Assembly (NCBI GenBank): GCA_900553965.1 | Contig: USFX01000063.1 | Location: 1-12,527, forward strand | Length of the DNA stretch: 12,527 nt | Direction of reading: 5' to 3' | From: an uncultured Prevotella sp. | Lineage (GTDB): Bacteria; Bacteroidota; Bacteroidia; Bacteroidales; Bacteroidaceae | Shown: positions 5,667 through 12,527 of the stretch, one piece after another | How positions within the stretch are numbered: position 1 is the first letter of the stretch | Layout: each line of letters begins with the position of its first letter | Position numbers and translations under genes: made by a program | The notes under the pieces: model-generated | Told to the model about the DNA's origin: nothing | The model's database searches: none | What the model saw: the letters and a program-made list of their open reading frames with translations, nothing else

Positions 5667-5697
5667 CAGCCGCCAGGTCTTTCTCCTGACGGCTGTC
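5665..5697 (-). terminator. Near-perfect 13-bp inverted repeat after traX; candidate terminator of the transfer operon
   Basis: GACAGCCGCCAGG (5665-5677) and CCTGACGGCTGTC (5685-5697) pair at 12 of 13 positions around a 7-nt TCTTTCT loop. It begins 5 bp beyond the traX stop, where the minus-strand transfer operon should end. The sequence after it on the minus strand is TTGTGGGG, so there is no proper T-run; termination would be of the hairpin-only kind. A recombinase or regulator site is an alternative. Confidence 0.5.
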
Positions 5698-5701
5698 ATA
5701 A

Positions 5702-6421
5702 TTAAGAACATAGTGCAATGAGCAGCAGATGTGCGGGATAAATCGCATAGAAGGCATATTTGGCGGTGCTGCCCCGGATAAATCCCCGTGTGCCGTCATA
5801 TAGGAAGATAACGGCGGAGGCAAGCATGGCTCCGGCTATGCCGTAATGTGCCATAAGCGGAAATGTGAAGATGATCTGCAGGAGTGCCTGTGATGGGAAA
5901 TGTGTCGATGAACGTTCCAGCCACGGACGCATGGTGCCGTGCCGGAGAATATAGAAAAGAAAAATCATCAGCACGCCGCGCCAGTCATAATCGGTACCCA
6001 GCCACCATGCCAAAGCCGCGACAGCCAGCACTACGATGAAAGAGAGCGGCCCGTGTTCACACAGCCGGTCGAACACCGCCAGAGCCGCCACCCCCAGCGA
6101 GAGAGTGAACATGACATTATGCGAGCCATCGGCCCCGTTAAGCATATGCCAGGGCAGTTCGCTTATAATTCCGAAAAGTACGAGAATCAGGAAATACCTC
6201 AACCTGTTGCGGCTGTTGGCGAATCCTTCCGCCACAAGGAAAGCGAACACCGGGAACGCGATACGCCCGAAGGAGCGGAACACGCCGTAAAACGGCGCGT
6301 CCGGCCCCATCAGGAAATATGCGCAGTGGTCGGCCACCATCGAGAGGACGGCTATAATCTTCAACGCGCTGCCACTTGCCCTGAGGAAAAGAGGGATGTT
6401 GAATGTGGCGGTGTTATTCAT
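5702..6421 (-). CDS. traX: TraX family integral membrane protein (putative acetyltransferase)
   Basis: The product has 239 residues, close to the 248 of F-plasmid TraX. TraX-family marks are visible: LKIIAVLSMVADHCAYF near the N-terminus, FRSFGRIAFPVFAFLVAEGF, the YFLILVLFGIISELPWHML segment, NVMFTLSLG, and FYAIYPAHLLLIAL at the end. There are about seven or eight hydrophobic helices and no signal peptide. F TraX N-acetylates pilin; no F-type pilin is known in Bacteroidetes transfer systems, so the substrate here is open and could be another envelope component. It follows the coupling-protein gene by 26 bp in the same direction and is the last gene of the transfer operon. The family assignment is secure; the role in transfer is inference from position. 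Confidence 0.85.
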   Translation of the reverse strand: MNNTATFNIPLFLRASGSALKIIAVLSMVADHCAYFLMGPDAPFYGVFRSFGRIAFPVFAFLVAEGFANSRNRLRYFLILVLFGIISELPWHMLNGADGSHNVMFTLSLGVAALAVFDRLCEHGPLSFIVVLAVAALAWWLGTDYDWRGVLMIFLFYILRHGTMRPWLERSSTHFPSQALLQIIFTFPLMAHYGIAGAMLASAVIFLYDGTRGFIRGSTAKYAFYAIYPAHLLLIALCS

Positions 6422-6447
6422 ACGCAGCTTTATTGTGGAAAAGGGTG

Positions 6448-8757
6448 TTACTGTATCCCGAGAAGTTCCTTTACCATATCCTCCACCTCCCGGTTGACAC
6501 GCTTGAAATTGCGGTTGAGCATAATCTCCTTCTCGCGTTCGTCGGCGAAAGTATAGATTTTCGGAAGCTCGACATAGTGCGATTCCTCCTCGTTGATACG
6601 CTCCATGTCGAAATTGGTCTTGCAGAAATACTTGGTGGTCTTGAACTCCTCCGACTGCTCGATGTCGAAATGCGAGAGCATGCTCTTGTCGGTTGCCGTG
6701 AAGTCACGCGCCGCCTGTCCCGCGAGCCAGCCGGTAGCCATGTCAGCTATCTTGGCCGCCGGAACGAGGTAGTCCATTTTCTCGGATATAGAGGTCGATA
6801 CCTTAGAGTCGTTTATCGTTATGGAGGTTGAAGTCTGCTTCGCCTTGCCGAACACGTCATTCTGCGCCCATTCAAGGGTTTCCTTGTTTCGTGCCGCGCC
6901 CATGAAGATATTGCCGCAGGTAGTGATGATTTTTTGCATACCCACTTTGCCGTAGTCAGCCTCCAGCTGGGGAAGCTCCTGAAATCCGAGAGTCACAGCT
7001 ACCTTGTTGCTTCGCGCCGTACCGATGAGGCGGTCTATCTTATGGAAATACAGCGTCGGCAGCTCATCGACGATAATGCTCACAGGGATATTCCCCTTTG
7101 AGTTGACACGCGTTATAAGACGGTTCAGCACAAGAGCGTTCAGAGAGCCTATGACCTGCTCCTTCTCCGGGTCGTTGGCAATCACGAGATAGCTCGGGGC
7201 GGCAGGGTCAGAAATCTTGAGGTCGAAATCGTCACCGGTGAACACCCAGTAGGCCTCAGGCGACACAAGACGCGCCGCGTTTACACGCAATGTGCCTACC
7301 ATGCCTTCCAGCTGGTCGTTGGCCTTGTTCTCATAAGCTGACTTGAAGGGAGCCATCAGCGAGGCTATCTTGTCGTCCATCATCAGAATGTCGAACACCT
7401 CCGAATACTTGCGCCCGAGGAACGACAACACATGCGGCATATCCGAATATTCCCCGGTTATAGTGTCCGGCACGACCTCGTTGCCGGCATCGTCCTCATA
7501 CCAGCTGCGGTCTATAAGAATCAGCTTGCCGAGGCGGTCTATGTATGAGAAACCTTCGAGTTCGACAAACATCCTGTCCTCGTCTGTCGATACATCGTTG
7601 CCATTGCAGTCCACGAAGTCAAGTATTACCGCGCCTTTGTCATCTATGGCGTTGTAGTCGTCCCAGTTGCGTATCACTATTTCAAGTTTCTTTCCCTCAT
7701 GGGAGATAAAGCGTTTCAGCTTCTTCCCTTTGAGGAACCCCGTCGGGTGGAAATTGACAAAGAAATAGATGATCGCCGCAAGGAAGTTCTCGGCCGAGTT
7801 GGTAAAGAACGCCTCCGAGCCGCCTTTCTTCTCTCCGCCACCCTTGTTGAGCGAGGCAAGAAGCGTGGCCGCCGTTTCCGATGCCGCCGCGAGGTCCGGT
7901 ATGTACTTGCGCTGTATCGGGTTTATCCGGTTTGAATACTCCACATCTGTAAAATTCACAATGCGGAATCCGCAGCCCTGCGGCAGTCTGCCGTAATGTA
8001 AATTCTTGCAATACTGATAGAAAAGGGTCTTGGCAAGCGTCGGGAACTTGTAATCATATACCATCATGGCAAACCCCTTTTTAGAGTGCTGCCGGATGAA
8101 CGGGTCTATTATTCCGAAAGACTTGCCGGAGCCGGGTGTTCCCAAAACGATTGTGCCACGGAACGGATTGATGATATTGATCCAGCCGTCGTGCATCCTG
8201 CGCCTGTAATAATATATCATCGGAATATTGACAGAATAGGGAGTTTCTGCAATTTTCTCCGACTGCCGGAACGATTCGTTCTCGAAGTTGAAGCGGTCCT
8301 CGCCGACCTTGTGGTTGTAGTACTTGGCTATTCCGTCAAGCCCCTGGTGGACGAGCATTGTGCCGATTACGGAGCAGAAGGCATAGAGGATCCGGTTGGC
8401 CGGAAAACCGAAAAACGACATGCCCCATGTGCCGTGGTGGAAAATGAAGCACAACGCCACGAGCGTAAGCCCGGCAAGCACCGGGTATATCACCATAGTC
8501 CTGACATTGAACTTCAACGCCTTTTTCGCCTTGGTGCCGATATACACCACGCAGATACATACCAGCTCGGCCACCTTGCATCCGGCCACGGAGCTGAACA
8601 CCTTGAAGCGTCCGAGCAGGTCAAGAATGAATTGCGTGACGCGGTTGTCCGCAGTTATCGGCAGATTCATCACTATCTCGATTATCAGGAAGATATATAT
8701 GCAGCTACGGAAGTAGTTATACATCTGTTGCTGTTCCCTGGTTTCTTCATATGCCAT
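6448..8757 (-). CDS. Type IV coupling protein (VirD4/TraG-like ATPase) of the conjugation system
   Basis: The product has 769 residues. Residues about 15-140 hold four hydrophobic segments (for example IYIFLIIEIVMNL, VAELVCICVVYI, MVIYPVLAGLTLVALCFIF and ILYAFCSVIGTMLV), the membrane anchor. The ATPase follows: Walker A GTPGSGKS at 206-213, Walker B SIIVDE at about 560-565, and the GFQELPQL sensor stretch at 591-598. About 200 residues between the Walker motifs form the extra all-alpha-type insertion plus a strand-rich, acidic subdomain around 345-440. The protein docks the relaxase-DNA complex at the channel and powers DNA export at the inner membrane. It starts 12 bp after traO. Position inside the tra operon differs from CTnDOT-like elements, where the coupling protein (MobC) is encoded with the mobilisation genes. 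No frame breaks are seen. Confidence 0.92.
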   Translation of the reverse strand: MAYEETREQQQMYNYFRSCIYIFLIIEIVMNLPITADNRVTQFILDLLGRFKVFSSVAGCKVAELVCICVVYIGTKAKKALKFNVRTMVIYPVLAGLTLVALCFIFHHGTWGMSFFGFPANRILYAFCSVIGTMLVHQGLDGIAKYYNHKVGEDRFNFENESFRQSEKIAETPYSVNIPMIYYYRRRMHDGWINIINPFRGTIVLGTPGSGKSFGIIDPFIRQHSKKGFAMMVYDYKFPTLAKTLFYQYCKNLHYGRLPQGCGFRIVNFTDVEYSNRINPIQRKYIPDLAAASETAATLLASLNKGGGEKKGGSEAFFTNSAENFLAAIIYFFVNFHPTGFLKGKKLKRFISHEGKKLEIVIRNWDDYNAIDDKGAVILDFVDCNGNDVSTDEDRMFVELEGFSYIDRLGKLILIDRSWYEDDAGNEVVPDTITGEYSDMPHVLSFLGRKYSEVFDILMMDDKIASLMAPFKSAYENKANDQLEGMVGTLRVNAARLVSPEAYWVFTGDDFDLKISDPAAPSYLVIANDPEKEQVIGSLNALVLNRLITRVNSKGNIPVSIIVDELPTLYFHKIDRLIGTARSNKVAVTLGFQELPQLEADYGKVGMQKIITTCGNIFMGAARNKETLEWAQNDVFGKAKQTSTSITINDSKVSTSISEKMDYLVPAAKIADMATGWLAGQAARDFTATDKSMLSHFDIEQSEEFKTTKYFCKTNFDMERINEEESHYVELPKIYTFADEREKEIMLNRNFKRVNREVEDMVKELLGIQ

Positions 8758-8769
8758 GGGCGGAAGTCA

Positions 8770-9240
8770 TCAGAAGGGTATCTTGAATCCGAGCATGAGG
8801 CCGTTGCGGAAGGTGTCGCCATGCAGGAAATTCACGTTGTTTTTCTGGATTATCGAGAACTCGCAGCCGTTCTGAAATACATAATTGTACTCAAAGCCGC
8901 CTTCTATCCCTATGAAGAACTTTCGTTCCACGGCTCCGAACTGCGGGCCGAAACGTAACCGGAAACTGCCGTTCTTATACCTGTGGAGTCTGTGCTTGTA
9001 TATCAGACCACCGTCCCAGTAATACCCTTTCCAGAACTGTCCGGTTCCGGAACTCCAGTGGTTGCCGATTTCTGCGTAGACCTCCACGGCGTTGCCGTAG
9101 GTAAAGGAACGTTCATAGCCCACCGTGGCATTGAGCGTCGAAGGGAACAGAAACCCGGCGTTGACGGCGAGCTTGTTATCCTGTGCCGACGCTCCGAGAG
9201 CGGCCACGGCAAGTATCATTGACAGCAATATCTTTTTCAT
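8770..9240 (-). CDS. traO: Conjugative-transposon protein TraO
   Basis: The product has 156 residues. Residues 1-19 are a signal peptide (MKKILLSMILAVAALGASAQ, cleavage after ASA). The mature part is rich in alternating strands with aromatic residues (VEVYAEIGNHW, FRLRFGPQFG, FEYNYVF) and ends with Phe in LMLGFKIPF, a typical C-terminal signature of outer-membrane beta-barrels. This fits the Bacteroidetes TraO family, a small envelope component of the transfer apparatus. It is 12 bp after traN and 12 bp before the coupling-protein gene. Barrel topology is my inference from the strand pattern. Confidence 0.85.
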   Translation of the reverse strand: MKKILLSMILAVAALGASAQDNKLAVNAGFLFPSTLNATVGYERSFTYGNAVEVYAEIGNHWSSGTGQFWKGYYWDGGLIYKHRLHRYKNGSFRLRFGPQFGAVERKFFIGIEGGFEYNYVFQNGCEFSIIQKNNVNFLHGDTFRNGLMLGFKIPF

Positions 9241-9252
9241 AGCGGGGTCCGG

Positions 9253-10125
9253 TTATTTATAGATGTGGGGAGTATAAGAAAATGGCAGGTTCCTCAGAAT
9301 GTCGGAGTCGAAGCCGTCAGCGTTGAGTATGTCGTCATACTCGATCGTGAGCGTTATGACGCGCCCGCTTATCTGATTCTCGGATATTTCGATTCTCAGC
9401 ACCTTTTCTTCAGGGAAAGTGAGCTTGTCAAGCACAAGCACGTTGCGGTAGTTCTTCCTGAACTTTCCCGCAAGATTCAGCGAGTAAGCAGGCGTCAGCT
9501 CCACGGTCTGCGAGTTGGTGGCCTTGACCTCCTTTTTGTCGGTGAGCTTGACACGCACCTCCGCGATGTCGTATGGAATCTTTGTCCTGTTCTGAAGGGA
9601 GTAGTCGATGAAGAAGTAGTCGCCGACAGCATAGATGTTGTTGACTGTCGCCTTAATGCCGTGAGCCTTTGACACAACCTGGTTGTACTTCCGTCCACTC
9701 CCGTAAACGGCCCAGGCATAGCGGGCCATCTCCGATTGCGGCATAGACACCTCCGGGTTTATGTAGGAGTCCATGCCGGAGTACGGCACCCGGTGTATCG
9801 AGGCGGCGCGGGAAGGGGCGGCGGTATATACCATGTCGTACTGCGCGAGGTGACGCTCACCGATAAGCGTCAGCGTACCCATCAGCTCGCCCTCGCGGTA
9901 GGCGCATGGAAGGGAGTCGGATTCTATAAAGGGCTTTACGCGCACTATGTTGTCGGCGCACTGGTTACCGATGATTTTTGCCGTGGATAGGTCCACCATC
10001 TTTATGTTCTCCGGCATGACTATATGGGTAGTCACCTCGGAGTTGACATAGATTTTTTCTTTGGCCGGAGCCTGGAGCGCGACAGCGCACAGCGTGAGAG
10101 CCGCGATAATGGTTCTGTTGTTCAT
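9253..10125 (-). CDS. traN: Conjugative-transposon protein TraN (DUF4138, VirB9-like)
   Basis: The product has 290 residues. An N-terminal signal peptide (IIAALTLCAVALQAPA, cleavage near residue 21) is followed by a strand-rich N-domain (THIVMPENIKMVDLSTAKII, ADNIVRVKPF) and a C-terminal beta-sandwich (GIKATVNNIYAVGDYFFIDY, IPYDIAEVRVKLTDKKEVKA, QTVELTPAY). This is the TraN/DUF4138 layout of Bacteroides conjugative transposons, which corresponds to VirB9 in the outer-membrane core complex. It would interact with the VirB10-like TraM encoded just upstream, 17 bp away. Length is in the usual range and the frame is intact. Confidence 0.9.
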   Translation of the reverse strand: MNNRTIIAALTLCAVALQAPAKEKIYVNSEVTTHIVMPENIKMVDLSTAKIIGNQCADNIVRVKPFIESDSLPCAYREGELMGTLTLIGERHLAQYDMVYTAAPSRAASIHRVPYSGMDSYINPEVSMPQSEMARYAWAVYGSGRKYNQVVSKAHGIKATVNNIYAVGDYFFIDYSLQNRTKIPYDIAEVRVKLTDKKEVKATNSQTVELTPAYSLNLAGKFRKNYRNVLVLDKLTFPEEKVLRIEISENQISGRVITLTIEYDDILNADGFDSDILRNLPFSYTPHIYK

Positions 10126-10142
10126 ATATGGAGTATTGTCGG

Positions 10143-11351
10143 TTAATATGCCTCGTCTGAGTTGATGAGATAAACTATTGTGTTGTATTTGATTTTAGCC
10201 TTGTTCTTGCGTAGGTTGGCAGACACGGCGGAAGTGGCCGAGTTATACATGTTCTGCAGGGCTTGAAGGGCTATTGCCTCTCCCGATATTCCCGAGCCGT
10301 AGCCGCTTTCGGACTCAAAGCTGATGTTCTGCTGCACGGTGCTTGCCCCGGCCTCCTTCATAAAGTCGCGGAAGGCGGATTCGGGCACATAGAAGCCCTC
10401 CATGCCGTCGTTGTCGAAAACCGACAGGTTGACTTTCAGGAATTTTCCACCCACGAGTATTGATGTTATGGCGGCGCGGACGCGCTGTTGTCCGAAGCCT
10501 GTGACGGTGCCGTACAGATAGGTGCCCTTCGGCAGACGCACATCGTGTATGGAAACATCGTCGAGAAGTTTGAAGCGGAGCCTCGTGCCTTCGTGCGCCT
10601 TGGTGGTCTTGTCAATCATGGCGCGTATGAGCGGAGCGTCCGCGCTTCCTGATTCTCCCGACACGGTGTTGAACTTCTCCGCGTTGGTATCGCGCGACTT
10701 AAGCACCAGGAGCGGGCGGTTTTTCTCGCGCTCGGCCTCTCTTGCCTTTGCTATCGAATCCGCACGCTGCCTGCGCAGTGCCTCCTCCGGGTCCGGTTGT
10801 CCGATACCGAGCCCGGCCTCGATAGCCTTCTGACGCTCATAGCTCCGCTGCTGTATTGCTTCGAGGTCGCGGGCATACTCGCTCCTCGGATCAGCCGCCG
10901 GCTCATGGTCCGCCGGGTTGTATCCGTCGCCGTAGGCATATGAATTTATGTGCCGGCGTGACTCTGCAAGCGAGCGTTCCAGTTCCTCAAGCTCCTGCTG
11001 CTGGCGCATGCGTTCCGCCTCGGCCGCGTCGATGCGGTCAAGCTCGTCATCGGAATATCCGTGTTCCAGAGCCTCGCGCTCCTGCACGTCATCTCCGAGC
11101 GCGCCGACGGCGGTAAATGCGTCCTCGTCGCCGAAGCGTCGCGACATCTCGAACATCTTGTCACCCGGGGCCTCGGCATTGGCCTCCGGAAGCGTCGCGT
11201 TTATCCGGTCGGTAGCGACTGTCTTTCCATCATCGCCGACACCTCCGAACATCTGCATGACGAAATATATCAGGAAACACAGCGGAATGAATATCACCGC
11301 CGGAAAGATATATTTCGGCTGTCTGAAATTAATCTTTTTCATTGTTGTCAT
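10143..11351 (-). CDS. traM: Conjugative-transposon protein TraM (VirB10-like)
   Basis: The product has 402 residues counted from 11351. One membrane helix (YIFPAVIFIPLCFLIYFVMQ at about 14-33) anchors it in the inner membrane. Residues 105-135 and 190-212 are charged, Gln/Glu/Arg-rich helices of coiled-coil type, forming a periplasmic spacer. Residues about 240-400 are the conserved TraM C-domain with LPKGTYLYGTVTGFGQQRVR at 273-292 and DGMEGFYVPES at 315-325, the part equivalent to the VirB10 outer-membrane barrel region. The start is ambiguous: MTT at 11351 or MKKINF at 11342, three codons later; the second looks more like family members. Either one overlaps the upstream gene (by 23 or 14 bp), which suggests coupled translation. 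Confidence 0.92.
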   Translation of the reverse strand: MTTMKKINFRQPKYIFPAVIFIPLCFLIYFVMQMFGGVGDDGKTVATDRINATLPEANAEAPGDKMFEMSRRFGDEDAFTAVGALGDDVQEREALEHGYSDDELDRIDAAEAERMRQQQELEELERSLAESRRHINSYAYGDGYNPADHEPAADPRSEYARDLEAIQQRSYERQKAIEAGLGIGQPDPEEALRRQRADSIAKAREAEREKNRPLLVLKSRDTNAEKFNTVSGESGSADAPLIRAMIDKTTKAHEGTRLRFKLLDDVSIHDVRLPKGTYLYGTVTGFGQQRVRAAITSILVGGKFLKVNLSVFDNDGMEGFYVPESAFRDFMKEAGASTVQQNISFESESGYGSGISGEAIALQALQNMYNSATSAVSANLRKNKAKIKYNTIVYLINSDEAY

Positions 11352-11832
11352 ATTGTTTGAGTGATTTTACAATCTGTTCAAGCTGCCGGTAACGCCTTAT
11401 TATCCCTATGGAATCGGCATGCGTCTTGTGTCGAACGGCTATCAGTGAGTCCAGCTCGTGCTTCACGGCCTGCCCGTTGCCCGCAATCTCCAGAAGCCTG
11501 CTGCGCTGCGCCTCTTTGTTGGCCTGTATGGTGCGGAATCCGCTGAAGATAGGCTCCACTTTGGCGATGGTCTGCAAATCGGGGTCTTTCGATTCCATGC
11601 GCGCCCCGGTCACAATGATGTCGCACACGAGTATCATTGCCAGTGTAGCCACCACATAGCCGAAAGTGCGTCGCGGATGCCGTGAGGCCCAGGCATTGGC
11701 TTTGCGGACTCTTGCCGCGAGCCGGTAGCGTGTGCCTATGGCTCCCATTCTTGGGCGAAGCCATGAGCCGAGGGCGTTTCCGACACTGTTTCTGCCGTCG
11801 AGGATTGTTTTACGCAAAGATTTCATAATCAT
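11329..11832 (-). CDS. TraL-position inner-membrane transfer protein
   Basis: The product has 167 residues. The first ~55 are strongly basic and Arg-rich (cytoplasmic by the positive-inside rule), then one membrane helix FGYVVATLAMILVCDIIVTG at about 57-76, then a ~90-residue periplasmic, helical tail rich in charged residues (SLIAVRHKTHADSIGIIRRY, KSLKQYDNNEKD). It lies between traK and traM, where TraL (DUF3989) is always found in Bacteroides conjugative transposons, and has the same one-helix topology. Sequence resemblance to TraL is weak to my eye and the basic N-terminal arm looks long, so the name is positional. Start may be Met at 11832 or two codons later at 11826. It begins 15 bp after the traK stop. 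Confidence 0.7.
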   Translation of the reverse strand: MIMKSLRKTILDGRNSVGNALGSWLRPRMGAIGTRYRLAARVRKANAWASRHPRRTFGYVVATLAMILVCDIIVTGARMESKDPDLQTIAKVEPIFSGFRTIQANKEAQRSRLLEIAGNGQAVKHELDSLIAVRHKTHADSIGIIRRYRQLEQIVKSLKQYDNNEKD

Positions 11833-11847
11833 TTTCTTTATAAAGGG

Positions 11848-12444
11848 TCAATAGTCGAGGTCCTTGTTTTCAAGTGTGCGCCAGTTGGTTATCATAAGTC
11901 CGTGGGGATTGTTCTGCGTCCTCGGCACGTTCTCGACAGAGCCTGTCGTCAGCATGGAGCGTTTAAGGTCACGTGTACGCCGCTTGATTATCTGGGTGCC
12001 GAAGTAGTTGAACCTGCGCGTATGCTCGTCGAACTGTATCGAGTCGCAGATGATGGTGCATACGGCCGATGACGATATGATGTCCGAATAGAATCCGTTT
12101 TCATCAAGTGCCTGCTTCTGTTTGAGCGCGGTGCCGTCGGCCATATACATAGCCTTGCCGACAGTCCATTTTATATAGTCATTGTCGGGAGGGAGATTGA
12201 AAAAATACTGGTGGAAGAGCTGGATATGCGCCTTCGCCTCCATGATGAAGTTGGATTCGAGCTTCGCGCGCTCGGCAAGGAACGGTATGTCACCGTCGAG
12301 AACGTATATCTGCTGCCGTTCCTCGTTGACAAGCGAAACGCACCGCCAGACTGTGAAGCCGCATATCAGGACACAGCCCGCGACGGTCGCCAGGACCGTC
12401 ATGAGCGCGAGCCGCGTTTTCTGTTCAAGTGATTTAATAAGCAT
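11848..12444 (-). CDS. traK: Conjugative-transposon protein TraK (VirB8-like)
   Basis: The product has 198 residues with a short cytoplasmic N-terminus (MLIKSLEQKTRLAL) and a single membrane helix at about 12-36. The periplasmic domain contains the TraK marks VYVLDGDIPFLA-like segment (IYVLDGDIPF at 46-55), HIQLFHQYFFNLPPDNDYIK at about 72-91, YSDIISSSAVCTIICDSIQF in the middle, and the C-terminal LKRSMLTTGSVENVPRTQNN region followed by NPHGLMITNWRT. TraK of Bacteroides conjugative transposons is VirB8-like, an assembly factor linking the inner membrane and the core complex. It follows the end of traJ by 12 bp with an A/T-rich, Shine-Dalgarno-free leader. Confidence 0.92.
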   Translation of the reverse strand: MLIKSLEQKTRLALMTVLATVAGCVLICGFTVWRCVSLVNEERQQIYVLDGDIPFLAERAKLESNFIMEAKAHIQLFHQYFFNLPPDNDYIKWTVGKAMYMADGTALKQKQALDENGFYSDIISSSAVCTIICDSIQFDEHTRRFNYFGTQIIKRRTRDLKRSMLTTGSVENVPRTQNNPHGLMITNWRTLENKDLDY

Positions 12445-12456
12445 ATTTTTGTAATG

Positions 12457-12527
12457 TTATCTGGTTAAGGCTTTCACTCCCTTTGCGCCGAGGCCGACGG
12501 TCGTGCCGACAGCGGAACCGGCGGCGG
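12457..12527 (-). CDS. traJ: C-terminal end of TraJ (VirB6-like), runs off the right edge
   Basis: Reading the minus strand from the window edge gives AAGSAVGTTVGLGAKGVKAL followed by TR and TAA at 12459-12457. A Gly/Ala/Val-rich, weakly hydrophobic tail with a basic end is what TraJ, the multi-spanning inner-membrane protein encoded just before traK in Bacteroides conjugative transposons, usually ends with. Only 22 codons are visible, so the call depends mainly on gene order. Confidence 0.55.
   Translation of the reverse strand, partial: AAGSAVGTTVGLGAKGVKALTR

Noticed and set aside
5581..5823. An 80-codon minus-strand frame covering the terminator, the 12-bp repeats and the end of traX.
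   Set aside because: It overlaps the well-supported 3' end of traX in another frame and its C-terminal half is just the translated tandem repeats and terminator.
5939..6556. A 205-codon plus-strand frame opposite traX.
   Set aside because: The TraX motifs and membrane helices on the minus strand are convincing; this frame is polar, low-complexity and without signals.
8086..8958. A 290-codon plus-strand frame opposite the coupling protein and traO.
   Set aside because: It spans the antisense of two recognised genes, with the His/Glu/Arg-rich composition typical of an antisense shadow in GC-rich DNA.
1..12527. CRISPR arrays, tRNA or rRNA genes, insertion sequences, integrase or relaxase genes.
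   Set aside because: I looked on both strands and found no spaced direct-repeat array, no cloverleaf or rRNA stretch, and no transposase, integrase or relaxase motif; the integration and mobilisation genes must lie outside the window.

Overview
The window looks like part of a Bacteroidales integrative conjugative element (ICE), possibly from a fairly GC-rich gut lineage. The evidence is a contiguous minus-strand transfer operon with protein families and order of the Bacteroides conjugative-transposon type (end of TraJ, TraK, TraL-position protein, TraM, TraN, TraO, coupling ATPase, TraX), promoters of the Bacteroidetes type (TTG, 19-20 bp, TAnnTTTG), and almost no Shine-Dalgarno sequences. 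I cannot name the species.

Layout. 12527 down to 5702 (minus) is the distal part of the type IV secretion operon: inner-membrane and periplasmic scaffold (TraJ/K/L), VirB10-like TraM, VirB9-like TraN, small outer-membrane-type TraO, the DNA-pumping coupling protein, and TraX. Genes are 12-26 bp apart or overlap, so they are probably co-transcribed from a promoter outside the window. 3723 down to 1 (minus) is a second operon of mobile-element accessory genes: a DUF4099/DUF3945 protein, a protein with a MutS domain-I-like N-terminus, a small very acidic protein, an ArdC-type antirestriction protein, and the first 30 codons of a probable DUF3991/toprim protein. These are likely to act on, or protect, DNA during transfer.

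Between the two minus-strand operons lies a visibly more AT-rich plus-strand cargo segment (about 3724-5624). It holds a secreted glucosaminidase, probably for cell-wall remodelling, and an Abi_2-family (AbiD/AbiF) HEPN ribonuclease gene with its own promoter.

The most interesting item is the 5451-5624 gap just downstream of the Abi_2 gene. It has a textbook Bacteroidetes promoter (5494-5524), then a strong 12-bp hairpin with one C.C mismatch, an A-rich linker, and a long terminator hairpin with six Ts. This reads as an independently transcribed RNA of about 95 nt paired with the HEPN gene, matching the abiF-RNA/HEPN arrangement proposed to be an RNA-based toxin-antitoxin and a relative of the ancestor of Cas13. 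The loop of hairpin 1 is complementary to the 3' arm of the terminator, so a pseudoknot is possible.

Between this RNA and the end of traX are three 12-bp tandem repeats and a near-perfect 13-bp inverted repeat. The element therefore appears to carry both an antirestriction block and an abortive-infection cargo.
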